DNA from: Vicinamibacterales bacterium
GTDB lineage: Bacteria > Acidobacteriota > Vicinamibacteria > Vicinamibacterales > Fen-181
Reading direction: 5' to 3'
Assembly: GCA_036504215.1 (NCBI GenBank)
Contig: DASXVO010000029.1
Location: 1-64,000 of the forward strand
Length of the DNA: 64,000 nt
Below are positions 1 through 9,071 of the stretch, in pieces. Position numbers and translations under genes: made by a program. Within the stretch, counting starts at the first letter, position 1. Every line of letters starts with the position of its first letter. A model generated the notes under the pieces. It was not told where the DNA came from. It was given only the letters and a program-made list of their open reading frames with translations, and searched no databases.

Positions 1-459
1 CTCCGCGAAGTACCGGTTTCGAGAGTGGGGAATCAGGCCGGCCGCAGGGAGGCTCTTGTCCACGCTGAGTGGATGCGTCAGCGGCAGGTTGTTGACGAAG
101 TCGATGCGGACTGGCGTGCCCCGTTGCGCCACGATGAAGCCACCAAGATAGCGGTGGTTCGGCGCCACTCCCGGCGTCGTGATGTCAGCGTATCCCCAGA
201 GATGCGACTCGGGGAGGTCGGGATGGAACGATTGCGTGTAGGCGGCAGCTCTGATTCGATAGAAGTCGGTCCCTGGATAGGCGGCTTTGTCCGGAGCGGC
301 CATCGGCAGGCCGCTCGGTCCGAGCCCGGGCAGCGGAGCGATGAACTTCCTGAGGATCGGGCTCTGCGAGTACGCGAACACCCGCTGCCCACGGAACAGG
401 TACAATCCCGCGCCCGCGATCACCGACGTCTTCATGAAGCTGCGACGGTTCATCGGCAT
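1..459 (-). CDS. Multicopper oxidase, N-terminal part (cut by window start)
   Basis: This gene reads leftward off the window, so only the first 153 codons are visible. The start at 459 has a purine-rich ribosome site (GGAGAAGG) just upstream; a second ATG two codons in is also possible. The N terminus carries a twin-arginine signal (NRRSFMK followed by a hydrophobic stretch), so the protein should be exported folded to the periplasm. The rest resembles the first cupredoxin domain of bilirubin oxidase/CotA-type multicopper oxidases: the segment VAQRGTPVRIDFVNNLP followed by THPLSVD. The copper-binding His clusters would lie beyond the edge and cannot be checked, so substrate (bilirubin-like, phenolic, or Cu(I)) is unknown. 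Confidence 0.8.
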   Translation of the reverse strand, partial: MPMNRRSFMKTSVIAGAGLYLFRGQRVFAYSQSPILRKFIAPLPGLGPSGLPMAAPDKAAYPGTDFYRIRAAAYTQSFHPDLPESHLWGYADITTPGVAPNHRYLGGFIVAQRGTPVRIDFVNNLPLTHPLSVDKSLPAAGLIPHSRNRYFAE

Positions 460-828
460 ACGGCCCTTCTCCTCTGTTCACCGAATTTGGAAACCCGGCA
501 TCAGCGGCCAGAAGACCTGCAGGGCGGCCGCGGCCGCACACACTTCCAGCGATTCAGGTCGTGCAGTGTTGAAGTGGAGGGGCGGCTCTCAGTCCCATGC
601 CAGAGTGGCCGCCCTGTTCAAACTAGCGGTGCCTGAGGCGAGTGGCAATGACGCAAAGGTACTGTGCTGGAGGTACAAAAGTACCAAAGGGATCCGGCGG
701 GCGCATCGCGAACCCACAGCAGGCGACGGCGCGCCAGGACGGGCAGCGGGTCTCGTGAGGCCAGCAGAGGGGATCGGAAATCGGAAATCGGAACCGACTC
801 CTGATCACCGATCCCTTCGTTTTCGCTC
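460..828. other. Intergenic region with a small dyad and a short tandem repeat
   Basis: This is a gene-free stretch between the oxidase start and the end of the lectin-like gene. It holds a perfect inverted repeat GGTAC-AAAA-GTACC at 672-685, about 210 bases upstream of the oxidase start, which could be an operator or a weak hairpin. A threefold repeat of ATCGGAA lies at 773-793. I see no convincing coding sequence or consensus promoter. Confidence 0.4.
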
Positions 829-1770
829 CTACTGCCAGCTCATGGTCACCCTGAACGCGCCGCCGTTGTCGTCGAAGTAGTCGTCGTTGATCCCGAGAAA
901 CAGACGGCCCGACGCCGGCATCGCCATCGGCTCGGTGAAGGCGCCGATGAGGAAGGGTTCGCCGTCGTCCACTCTGCCGATGAGCGCTCCAGCTGGCGCA
1001 TTCCGCACCGGGCACCTGGAACACCTCACCGCCCTGGTTCCTGCCGGGCCCGAGCTCACCCGGTCGGCCAACGTGATGCGCCCGGTGGCGACGAAGACGA
1101 GACGCCGCCCTTCCCGAACGCGCACGCCGGTGTCGACCCACGGCTGGTTCCCGTCGAGGCGGATTGCGCCAGTGTTCTGGTCATCCGGGCCGCCGAACAC
1201 CTGGCCCCGATCCTGCCCTCGGCCCTGTCCCCGGCCCCGATCCTGTTCCTGGCCCCGGCCTTGGGCACGACCCTGACCTTGACCCTGACCCTGACCTCGT
1301 TCCTGGTCACGGCGCAACATCGAGTCGTACGCCAGGTGCGCGGACGGCGGATTCAGGTACAGGCGGCTCACATCACGAATGGCCCAGTTCTGGCGCACTC
1401 CCGCCTCGTTCACCCACTGCACGTGACCGCTCGCGATGATGTTGTGCAGGTGTCCTCGGACCTTTCCCCCATCCCGCATCACCATGACCCCTGTTCGGCC
1501 GTCCGTGGGCAGCGAGTCCAGTTCCGATGTCGAAGGGTTGGCACCGGTGAAATCGATCGCCGCCACCTGGTCCATTGGAAACGCGCGATCATTTCCCGAA
1601 ACGCTCAGGTGGAACTGAAGGTCGACGATGTTGTTGTCACCCCGGCCATAGATGAGAGTTCCGCCGAATCGCTGGCCGTCGGTCAGAACAAACGTCGCAG
1701 ACTCGCCCGCCCAGCCGGAGGCAGCGGTTCCGGCGATGAGAATGGCAGCCAGAAGAGCTCGACGAACCAT
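829..1770 (-). CDS. Secreted protein with C-terminal LecA/PA-IL-like domain
   Basis: A 313-residue protein. The start at 1770 has GGAGG seven bases upstream and gives a clean Sec signal peptide (MVRRALLAAILIAGTAASGWAG). Residues about 25-150 are a beta-rich domain of unknown type. Residues about 165-205 are an extreme low-complexity linker of Gln, Gly and Arg. The C-terminal 110 residues (from QPWVDTGVRVREG to FDDNGGAFRVTMSW) look like the PA-IL/LecA galactose-binding fold, including the Asn-Asp-Asp and Asp-Asn-Gly pattern that binds calcium and sugar in that family. The role may be binding of cell-surface or plant sugars. The lectin call is by motif resemblance only, and sugar specificity cannot be inferred. 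Confidence 0.65.
   Translation of the reverse strand: MVRRALLAAILIAGTAASGWAGESATFVLTDGQRFGGTLIYGRGDNNIVDLQFHLSVSGNDRAFPMDQVAAIDFTGANPSTSELDSLPTDGRTGVMVMRDGGKVRGHLHNIIASGHVQWVNEAGVRQNWAIRDVSRLYLNPPSAHLAYDSMLRRDQERGQGQGQGQGRAQGRGQEQDRGRGQGRGQDRGQVFGGPDDQNTGAIRLDGNQPWVDTGVRVREGRRLVFVATGRITLADRVSSGPAGTRAVRCSRCPVRNAPAGALIGRVDDGEPFLIGAFTEPMAMPASGRLFLGINDDYFDDNGGAFRVTMSWQ
1200..1312. repeat. Imperfect short tandem repeats encoding the Q/G/R linker
   Basis: On the plus strand this stretch is built of degenerate units such as CCCTGACC and GGCCCCGATCCTG. On the coding (minus) strand they give Gly-Gln and Gly-Arg dipeptides in the linker of the lectin-like protein. Arrays like this change length by slippage, so linker length may vary between strains. 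Confidence 0.7.
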
Positions 1771-1838
1771 GATGTCCTCCTGTCGGATGCCTGTCGGGTG
1801 GCCACGCTCCATGAGTGAAGCGGCGATGCCGTGCCTGC

Positions 1839-2024
1839 CTATAAATCTAACGCCGCAAGCCACTCTCCGCCAGGGAGATCGATGAGGCCTGTGGATTCCA
1901 CCACGTCCTCCCGCGCGATGTTCAGGGGGTTGTAGACGATGACCGGCGTGCCCTTGACCTGCGGGTTCTGGCACGTGGCGATCCGGGTGGCGCTCGTCAG
2001 GACGCCCGCGAACCGGGAAGAATG
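1839..2024 (-). pseudogene. Remnant of a GH38-type alpha-mannosidase
   Basis: In the gap between the lectin-like gene and the hybrid kinase, the minus strand encodes a short open stretch containing GTPVIVYNPLNIAREDVVE, with no usable start. It ends at a TAG at 1839-1841, and a TAG at 2025-2027 closes the frame upstream. The pattern 'GxPVVVxNPLxxxREDVVE' is typical of the C-terminal half of glycoside hydrolase family 38 enzymes. It lacks the catalytic domain entirely, so it is best read as debris from a deleted gene. The rest of the 1771-2171 gap shows nothing recognisable. Confidence 0.5.
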
Positions 2025-2171
2025 CTACAATCGGCCCGTCCAGCGCGGACCTCGCACAGAGCGAAGAGGCGCTGTTCGTCGTGACGCTGCTCCGCGACGC
2101 GCGCTGGCCGAACCGACACGAGATCCAGGTCGCCGAGCGCAGGTTCAAGGAGCCGAAGGCGGAGGCGCTCG

Positions 2172-3863
2172 ATGGACCCTGGGATCGCTCCGAAATCGGT
2201 CGACGACCTGCGCCGGCGATTGGCGGAATTGGAAGCGCAGGTCGAACACCTGCGGCGCGCCAACGAAGCGCTCCAGCAGATCGACGCGCCACACGAACGA
2301 CTGGATGCCGCGCTGCGCGAGGCGGGCGCCCTCCTGACCAAGTCCCAGGCGATCGCCCACGTCGGGAGCTGGATCCTCGACCTGCCCACGGGTCGACTCG
2401 TCTGGTCGGACGAGACCTTTCGCATCTTCGGCCTCGAAGCGCAGGAGTTCGCAGCCACCTACGAGGCCTTCCTGGAAGCCGTCCACCCGGACGACCGGGC
2501 GGCCGTGGACGACGCCTACTCCCGCTCGGTCCGCGAGGCAGCCGACAGCTACGACATCGAGCACCGCATCGTACGGCGACACAGCGGCGAAATCCGGGTC
2601 GTCCACGAGCGGTGCGAGCACGAGTGGGACGCGTCGGGTGCGATCGTCCGCTCGATCGGCATGGTACAGGACATCACCGAGCGCAAGCACCTCGAGGAAG
2701 AACGGCAGCGGCTCCAAGGCCAACTCCTCCAGTCGCAGAAGCTGGAATCGATCGGGCGACTGGCCGGCGGCGTGGCCCACGACTTCAACAACATGCTCTG
2801 CGTCATCCTGGGCCGCGTGGAACTGGCCCTCGCCCAGGGGCACGCCGCAGACGCGATGCACGAGGATCTGGTGGCGATCGAGCACGCCGCGAGACGCTCG
2901 GCCGACATGGTCAGCCAATTGCTCGCCTTCGCCGGCAAGCAGCCCATCGCACCCAGGGTGATGGATCTCGGCGAGGCGGTCGGCGGCATGCTCACGATGC
3001 TGCGGCGACTGATCGGCGAGAACATCACGCTGGTCTGGACGCCGGACGGAAAGGCGTGGCCGGTCCGGATCGACCCCGCACAGCTCTCTCAGTTGCTGGC
3101 GGGCCTCTGCCTCAACGCCAGAGACGCCATCGTCGGAACCGGCACCGTTCGCGTCGAGGCGACCAACGTCACGGTCGCTCGCGATCATCCGGCGGCGCGC
3201 GCCGGCGGTCATCGAGGCGACTACGTCCTCCTGGCGGTCGCCGACGACGGCCGCGGCATGGAGGCCGAGGTCGTCGAACACCTGTTCGAACCATTCTTCA
3301 CGACCAAAGGTGTCGGGCGGGGACCCGGCCTCGGGCTGTCGTCCATCCACGGCATCGTCAGCCAGAATGGCAGGTTCATCGACGTGGAGAGCAGTCCCGG
3401 CTCCGGTTCGACCTTCAGCATCTACCTGCCGCGTCACACGGCGTGCGAGACACCAACTCGGGGCGGGCGGCCGGAGGCGCCGGCGGACCGCGGTCGCGAG
3501 ACCATTCTGCTGGTCGAAGATGAGCCCTCGATCCTGAAAATGGCCCAGCGCATGCTCGAAGCCCGGGGCTACACGGTGTTGACCGCGAAATCTCCTGGCG
3601 AGGCGCTCGAGTTGGCACAAGCGCACTCCGGCGACATCCACCTCGTCGTCACCGATGTGATCATGCCTGGCATGAACGGGCGCGAGTTGGCCACGCGGCT
3701 CTCGCTGCTTCACCCGAAGATGAAACGCGTGTTCATGTCCGGCTACGCGGCCAACGTCATCGCCAACGACGGTATGATCGAAGAGGGCGTCCAGTTCATC
3801 CCGAAGCCTTTCTCGGCGACTGCGCTCGCGACCAAGGTCCGCGCCGCGCTGGGACAGGCGTGA
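2172..3863 (+). CDS. PAS hybrid sensor histidine kinase with C-terminal receiver
   Basis: 563 residues, soluble, with no membrane segment. The start at 2172 is preceded by GGAGG at 7-base spacing. Domain order: coiled coil (about 8-50), PAS_3-type sensor (about 55-170, ending MVQDITERK), HisKA with phospho-acceptor His203 in VAHDFNN, HATPase with DDGRGMEAEV and GLGLSSIHGIV, then a receiver domain (about 443-563) with Asp495 in VVTDVIMPGMNG and the KPF lysine. This layout is that of cytoplasmic hybrid kinases that pass phosphate on to a separate phosphotransfer protein or regulator. None is encoded next to it, so it is an orphan and its signal is unknown. Confidence 0.92.
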   Translation: MDPGIAPKSVDDLRRRLAELEAQVEHLRRANEALQQIDAPHERLDAALREAGALLTKSQAIAHVGSWILDLPTGRLVWSDETFRIFGLEAQEFAATYEAFLEAVHPDDRAAVDDAYSRSVREAADSYDIEHRIVRRHSGEIRVVHERCEHEWDASGAIVRSIGMVQDITERKHLEEERQRLQGQLLQSQKLESIGRLAGGVAHDFNNMLCVILGRVELALAQGHAADAMHEDLVAIEHAARRSADMVSQLLAFAGKQPIAPRVMDLGEAVGGMLTMLRRLIGENITLVWTPDGKAWPVRIDPAQLSQLLAGLCLNARDAIVGTGTVRVEATNVTVARDHPAARAGGHRGDYVLLAVADDGRGMEAEVVEHLFEPFFTTKGVGRGPGLGLSSIHGIVSQNGRFIDVESSPGSGSTFSIYLPRHTACETPTRGGRPEAPADRGRETILLVEDEPSILKMAQRMLEARGYTVLTAKSPGEALELAQAHSGDIHLVVTDVIMPGMNGRELATRLSLLHPKMKRVFMSGYAANVIANDGMIEEGVQFIPKPFSATALATKVRAALGQA

Positions 3864-4002
3864 AGCCCGCCCGCGCGCCTGACGGCACCACCGGGATCTT
3901 GCAGTTGGAATGTGGCCGCACCGACGGGCCCACCGTCAGCGATGTCTTGGTGGACCCGACCGAAGTGCCTCGCCCAGACCGCGAAGTCGGGTAGGAGGCA
4001 GC

Positions 4003-5040
4003 CTACCGCTTCGCCGTGAAGATTGCCTTCGGCAGCTTCACATGGACGCCGAGTGTTTGATCGACGAGCTGCGTGATGGCCACGTCGCCGGCCAGGCTGG
4101 TCAGCTGGTATGCCTCGTGTTTGGTCAACCCCTTGGTCGCGGCCAGGAAGTCGATCATTTCCTGAAGCGCGGCTTTCGTGGCCACGGCCAGGTCCAGATC
4201 GGTCGCCATGCTGATGAAATGTGTCGGCGTTTCGGCGCGGGGCCACTCGAGCTTCATCCCCTTGCGGACCGTGAGCCGCAGCTTGCCGCGCAACGAGGTT
4301 TCGATCGCGGTCTGATCCACCTCCCCGTCACCCTGTGCCGCGTGGCCGTCCCCCACTTCGAAGAGCGCACCAGCCACGAATACCGGGATGTAGAGGGTCG
4401 TCCCCGCGACGAGTTCCTTGTTGTCGATGTTTCCCGCGTGTCGACCGGGAGGCGTGCTGCTGACGCGGCCCAGGGCCGGTAACGGGGCCACGCCCATGCT
4501 GCCGAAGAACGGGCGGAGCGGCACGACGATGCCCGGCGCGAACGTGGCAGTCATCGTCTTGTTGTCGAGAGGGATGATGCGGATGCCCGCACTGCGATCG
4601 CAATTCTCACGCACGAAGCCGCTGCAGCCGTTGTAACCGTAGTCAATCGGCAGTTCGATCGTGAGAATGTCCACCTGGAGCGTGTCTCCAGGTTCGGCGC
4701 CCTCGACGTAGATCGGCCCCGTCAGGATATGGCCGCCGGGACCGCGCCGATCGCCCGTGACGTCGGCGACCACCGACCGCAGCGAGGCCTCGACCTTGGC
4801 GGGCGGCACCCCGGCTCGCTCGAGCCCGGTTGGCGTGTTGGTGAGCAGCGTATCGACATCGACGACGTCGCCCGACGCGATCCGCAGGACCGGCCTGGCG
4901 TCGGACCAGTAGTAGCCATAGGCCACGGTGCCCGCCGTGGCCTCCAGGCGATGCACGCGACCACCGACCGCGTTCTGTGCGGCCGTGGGGGATGCGACAA
5001 CAATGAGAGTCGAGACGGTTGCGAGAATGGCGCGCCACAT
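4003..5040 (-). CDS. Secreted acetamidase/formamidase-family protein
   Basis: 345 residues with a Sec signal peptide ending near PTAAQ. The body matches the FmdA/AmdA family: GDVVDVDTLLT near the N terminus, GPIYVEGAEPGDTLQVDI, and the conserved AAQGDGEV segment with GDGHA just before it. Family members hydrolyse formamide or short-chain amides, but export to the periplasm suggests a different or scavenging substrate. It starts 48 bases downstream of hflC on the same strand and may be co-transcribed with hflKC, although no functional link is known. The 140-base gap to the kinase gene on the other side holds nothing evident. Confidence 0.85.
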   Translation of the reverse strand: MWRAILATVSTLIVVASPTAAQNAVGGRVHRLEATAGTVAYGYYWSDARPVLRIASGDVVDVDTLLTNTPTGLERAGVPPAKVEASLRSVVADVTGDRRGPGGHILTGPIYVEGAEPGDTLQVDILTIELPIDYGYNGCSGFVRENCDRSAGIRIIPLDNKTMTATFAPGIVVPLRPFFGSMGVAPLPALGRVSSTPPGRHAGNIDNKELVAGTTLYIPVFVAGALFEVGDGHAAQGDGEVDQTAIETSLRGKLRLTVRKGMKLEWPRAETPTHFISMATDLDLAVATKAALQEMIDFLAATKGLTKHEAYQLTSLAGDVAITQLVDQTLGVHVKLPKAIFTAKR

Positions 5041-5088
5041 GGTGCCATTATCGGCAATTCCGGTCGGAGCACAAGGCCGTGTCGCGGG

Positions 5089-6024
5089 TTACTTGCTCTC
5101 CTTCAGGAACCTCAAGAACTCGCCGTCGGTGGACAGGATCAGCGTCGTGTCCGATGCAAACGTCTTTCGATAGGTCTCCATCGTCTTCAGGAACTGGTAG
5201 AGTGCCGGGTCGCGACCGTAGGCCTCCGCGTAGATGCGCGTCGCTTCCCCGTCGGCTTTTCCCATCACCTCCTGGGCCTTGCGGTACGCCTCCGACTGGA
5301 TCCCCTTCAGCTCGCGTTCCTTCTGGCCGCGGATCTCGGCCGCCTTGCCGTTGCCTTCCGACCGCGACCGCTCGGCGATGCGCCGGCGCTCGGAGATCAT
5401 CCGGTCGTAAACCTTCTGCTGCACCTCGGCGACGTAGTTGACGCGTCTGATCTGGACGTCGACCAGCTCGATGCCGAACTCCGCGACGATATGTCGTGAC
5501 TTCTCGAGAATCGCGCGGGTGATCTTGTCGCGGCCCATCGCGATCTTCCCCGCCACCGCGGCAGCGCCCATGTCCACGTCGGCGTTCTCCTCGGTTTCCG
5601 GAAACGCCCGGTCGGTGCTGCGAACGACCTCGATCAGGTCATTGTTGGCGATGACGTTGCGCGTCTCACCGTCCACGATGTCGTCGAGGCGCGACTGGGC
5701 GCTGCGCTCATCCGTCACGCGTTGGTAGAAGAGCAGTGGATTCTTGACGCGCCAACGCGTGTAGGTGTCCACCCAGATGTACTTCTTGTCTCGCGTCGGG
5801 ATCTGGTTCGGATCGCCGCTCCATTCGAGCCACCGTCTGTCGAAGATATGGACGGTCTGGATGAACGGCACCTTCATATGGAGGCCGGCATCGGTGTGCG
5901 GCTGACCGACCGGCTCGCCGAACTGGGTGATGATCGCCTGCTCGGTTTCCGCGATTGTGTAGACCGACGACCACAGGAGGATCAGTCCCAAGCCGATGAC
6001 GATGGCGAAGATCGGGCGCTTCAC
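5089..6024 (-). CDS. hflC: HflC, membrane protease modulator (SPFH family)
   Basis: 311 residues. It begins with a GTG that overlaps the hflK stop in the sequence GTGA, so the two are translationally coupled. One N-terminal membrane segment (about 5-25) is followed by the SPFH/band 7 domain (ETEQAIITQFGEPVGQ onward) and a charged coiled coil (about 200-260, rich in RRRIAERSRSEG). HflC forms a large periplasmic-facing complex with HflK that surrounds and restrains the FtsH protease in the inner membrane. Length and features are normal for the family. Confidence 0.95.
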   Translation of the reverse strand: MKRPIFAIVIGLGLILLWSSVYTIAETEQAIITQFGEPVGQPHTDAGLHMKVPFIQTVHIFDRRWLEWSGDPNQIPTRDKKYIWVDTYTRWRVKNPLLFYQRVTDERSAQSRLDDIVDGETRNVIANNDLIEVVRSTDRAFPETEENADVDMGAAAVAGKIAMGRDKITRAILEKSRHIVAEFGIELVDVQIRRVNYVAEVQQKVYDRMISERRRIAERSRSEGNGKAAEIRGQKERELKGIQSEAYRKAQEVMGKADGEATRIYAEAYGRDPALYQFLKTMETYRKTFASDTTLILSTDGEFLRFLKESK

Positions 6025-7061
6025 TGCTTCACCTCCTGCTTCACCGAATCGAGATTCAGGAGCGGCAGGATCCCCTTCATCGACGAATCGATGATCAGCT
6101 TCCGGCCAGTCTTCGGCAGCACCTCGTTCAGCGTCTCCAGATACAGGCGCTTGCGGGTCACGTCCGGAGCTTTGCGATACTCGTCGTAGATATTGACGAA
6201 CCTGGCGACATCGCCCCGCGCATTATTGACCCGCTCGAGCGCGTAGCCTTCCGCCGCCCGCACAACCCGCTCGGCCTCCCCGCGTGCGTTGGGAACGGTC
6301 TGGTTGTAGTCCGCCCATGCCTCGTTGATGAGCCGTTCCTTCTCCTGGATGGCCTGGTTGACCTCGTTGAACGCCGGCTTGACCCGGTCCGGCGGGTTCA
6401 CGTCCTGGAGGACGATCTGGAGCACCTCGAGGCCGGTCTCGTACCGGTCACACAGACGCTGGAGCAGCAACTTCGCATCGATCTGGATCTCCTCCCGGCC
6501 GACAGTGAGGACCTCGTTGACGCTATGGTCGCCAACGACCTCGCGCATCACCGCCTCGTTCATGTCGCGAAACGTCGAGGGGTCACCGCGATGGGTCGCG
6601 TTGTCGAGGTTCCGGACCTTGAACAGGTATTTGTAGGGATCCTTCACCTTGTACTGCACGATCCACTCGACCACCGCGACGTTGAGGTCGCCAGTCAGCA
6701 TCAGCGACTCGGCTTTGGTGACGTCGGTCTGCTCGAATTGGGACTGCACCGCGGCCGCCGTCGTGCGAAACCCGAACTCGGTCTTCAACTGCCGTTGCAC
6801 GGGCACGCGGATCACGGTCTCCACGAGCGGGATCTTCACGTGGGGCCCGGGGTCGGTGGTCCGCACGTACCGACCGAACCGCTGCACGACGCCGAGTTCG
6901 TCGGCGTTCACCTGGTAGTAGGTCGATGACAGCGCGAGAAGTACGAGCAGGGCGAGCGCGATCCTGCCGATCAGGCGACCTCGGCCCTGAAACGAGATCG
7001 GGGGCACGCGGCCGACATCGACGACCTCCTGTGCCCGCCTCGTCCAATCAACGATACTCAT
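6021..7061 (-). CDS. hflK: HflK, membrane protease modulator (SPFH family)
   Basis: 346 residues from the ATG at 7061, chosen because GGAGGA lies about nine bases upstream and the product then begins just before the expected membrane segment (about 31-50). The SPFH domain follows (NADELGVVQRFGRYVRT), then a coiled coil with the NEVNQAIQEKERLINEA heptads typical of HflK. It partners HflC, encoded immediately downstream with a 4-base overlap. The usual Gly-rich cytoplasmic N terminus of enterobacterial HflK is short here. The 295 bases upstream, to the next gene, show no clear promoter. Confidence 0.94.
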   Translation of the reverse strand: MSIVDWTRRAQEVVDVGRVPPISFQGRGRLIGRIALALLVLLALSSTYYQVNADELGVVQRFGRYVRTTDPGPHVKIPLVETVIRVPVQRQLKTEFGFRTTAAAVQSQFEQTDVTKAESLMLTGDLNVAVVEWIVQYKVKDPYKYLFKVRNLDNATHRGDPSTFRDMNEAVMREVVGDHSVNEVLTVGREEIQIDAKLLLQRLCDRYETGLEVLQIVLQDVNPPDRVKPAFNEVNQAIQEKERLINEAWADYNQTVPNARGEAERVVRAAEGYALERVNNARGDVARFVNIYDEYRKAPDVTRKRLYLETLNEVLPKTGRKLIIDSSMKGILPLLNLDSVKQEVKQ

Positions 7062-7356
7062 GATGTGCTGTCCTCCGCGGCGCCGCGCCGCCAGTACGAG
7101 CGTCCGAGCGATGCCATCCAGGTGCGGACTGTACCTCATCATAGGTCGGCGTTCGAGAGCGAACTGTGCAGAAGAGCACACCGGCGGCTGGTCCCGGGAG
7201 CACCCCAACCGCGAAGCGTCGCCTCACACCGCCGAACTCGCTTCGCCCACGTTGTTTCTGGACGACGCCTCCGGCGTCGTCATCGACATCTTCCAGGGGC
7301 GGCAGCGCGGCGCGAGAACGTGCTTCATTCGTCACGCTCTGACCCCTGAACGATGT

Positions 7357-8778
7357 CTAGCCTGCCGACGACGACCGACGAAGTCGTGTGCGCACCAGGT
7401 TGGCTACGTCTTCGGGCAGGAACGGCTTGCGCAGGACCGGAAAATCCTGGCGTTCACAGAGCGCGGATTCGTCCGGCGAGAGTTCGGTGCCGGTCGTCAG
7501 CGCGATTTGCAGGCGGGGATGGATCCGCAGGAGTTCGAGGGCCAGCGACAGACCATCCCCGTCGGGCAGCACCATGTCCACGATCGCCAGGTCGGGCCGC
7601 TCGCGGGCGGCGATCTTCCGGGCCTCTTCTGCGGTTGACGCGACGATTGTCACCACGCCCACGCTGCTGAGCGCGTGATCCAGCCAACGAAGCAGGTGCG
7701 CGTTCTCATCGAGGACGAGCGCGACGGGCCGCGCAGGTGGAAGCTCTCCGATCGAGGTGTCGGCCCGAAGACTCAGCGTCGACCCGTCCCCGCTCGCGTC
7801 CACTTCCACGTGACCGCCCGGCGGGATCTCGCCATCGGCAACCAGCGTGGCGATCGGCTGCGTCAGCATCCGATGAACCGTTCGTTTCAGCTCCCGCGCG
7901 CCGTACTCCTCGCTCGTTCCCTTCTCGAGCAGCAGGTCGCGCGCGGCCGTCGTGACGGTGATGTCGAACGAGCGGTCCGCGAGCCGCGTGTGGACGTGCT
8001 GCTGCAATTCCGCGATGTGGTGATCGAGGATCTCGCCGAGCGCCGCGACATCGAGAGGACGGTACGTGATCACGACGTCGATTCGATTCACGAACTCCGG
8101 GGAGAACCGGCGGCGCACCGCCCCGACGCCCACCGTCTGCAGCCGGTCGAGCACACCGGCGGGCGATCGGCGGTCGACCCCTTGGAAGCCGATCTCGGGC
8201 CGCACGACCTTGAGCATCTCGCGCGCACCGAGGTTGCTCGTCAGGAAGACGAGCGTCTTCTCGAAGTTCACCGTCACGTTGTCGCCGAGCCGCAGCGTTC
8301 CGCGATCGAGAACGCCGAGCAGGAGCGCGGTCAACGAAGGGGCCGCCTTTTCGATCTCGTCGAACAGGATGATCGCGAGATCCGAACTCGAGCTGACGGC
8401 CGCCAGCAGCCGCTCCTGAGTGAGGAGCGGTTTGGTCTCACGGTGGCCGATGTACCCGGGCGGCGCCCCGATCAACTTCGCGACCTCGTGATCGGACTGG
8501 TACTCGGCGCAGTCGATCTTCAGCAGATGTTTGGGGCTGCCGTGGAGGATCTCTGCGAGCGCTTCGACGGTGCGAGTCTTCCCGGTTCCGGTGGGACCGA
8601 GGAGAAGGAAGATCCCGGCCGGGCGGTCGGGTGGGCTCAGGTGGGCCTGGTACATCTGAACGTACGGAACGATATGCCTCAACGCATCCGGCTGCCCCAC
8701 CACCTTGCGCGACAAGAGTGCCGCGAGCTGGCCGGCTCCTCCGGTCGGAGCGTCGAGCGCGCCGTTGCCGCCGTCCAC
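7357..8778 (-). CDS. Clp/HSP100-type AAA+ ATPase fused to a receiver domain
   Basis: About 473 residues. An ATG at 8787 touches the AGGAGG directly, which is too close for initiation, whereas the in-frame GTG at 8778 sits nine bases from it; I therefore prefer GTG. Residues about 20-330 form one AAA+ module of the ClpA/B second-domain type: Walker A LLGPTGTGKT, a substrate-loop-like GAPPGYIGH, Walker B ILFDEIEKA, sensor LTSNLGA, and a ClpB D2-small C-terminal part (EEYGARELKRTVHRML). Residues about 350-473 are a CheY-like receiver with phospho-acceptor Asp in LAIVDMVLPDGDG and a terminal RKPF. There is no ClpN domain and no first ATPase ring. The fusion suggests phosphorylation-controlled remodelling; the partner kinase is unknown. 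Confidence 0.88.
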   Translation of the reverse strand: MDGGNGALDAPTGGAGQLAALLSRKVVGQPDALRHIVPYVQMYQAHLSPPDRPAGIFLLLGPTGTGKTRTVEALAEILHGSPKHLLKIDCAEYQSDHEVAKLIGAPPGYIGHRETKPLLTQERLLAAVSSSSDLAIILFDEIEKAAPSLTALLLGVLDRGTLRLGDNVTVNFEKTLVFLTSNLGAREMLKVVRPEIGFQGVDRRSPAGVLDRLQTVGVGAVRRRFSPEFVNRIDVVITYRPLDVAALGEILDHHIAELQQHVHTRLADRSFDITVTTAARDLLLEKGTSEEYGARELKRTVHRMLTQPIATLVADGEIPPGGHVEVDASGDGSTLSLRADTSIGELPPARPVALVLDENAHLLRWLDHALSSVGVVTIVASTAEEARKIAARERPDLAIVDMVLPDGDGLSLALELLRIHPRLQIALTTGTELSPDESALCERQDFPVLRKPFLPEDVANLVRTRLRRSSSAG

Positions 8779-9071
8779 GAGTGTCATCCTCCTCGAGGCG
8801 ATTATAGCGCGCGGCTCGGGCCGGCCCCCTGCACCGAGCAACCCGGCCGCGCGCCTCGTCGCCAACCGCGCCAAGGCAGAGACGGCGGCGGCTCAGCCAT
8901 CGAAAACGCTGGCGGCGCGCGTAGGAACGAGCTATAAGGGTCTTCTCCCACCAATCCAGTCTGGGCCGGAGGCTCGTGGCGTTCACGAGCGTCGGGACGT
9001 CGTTTCCATGACTGCGGTCGGCTGCCGCGAGGTGCGGTCGCTCCCGTCAGTCAGTCCCCAAGGAGGCGTAT

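Noticed and set aside
1200-1312. CRISPR-like array
   Set aside because: The repeats are short, degenerate and in frame with a protein linker, with no spacers and no cas genes.
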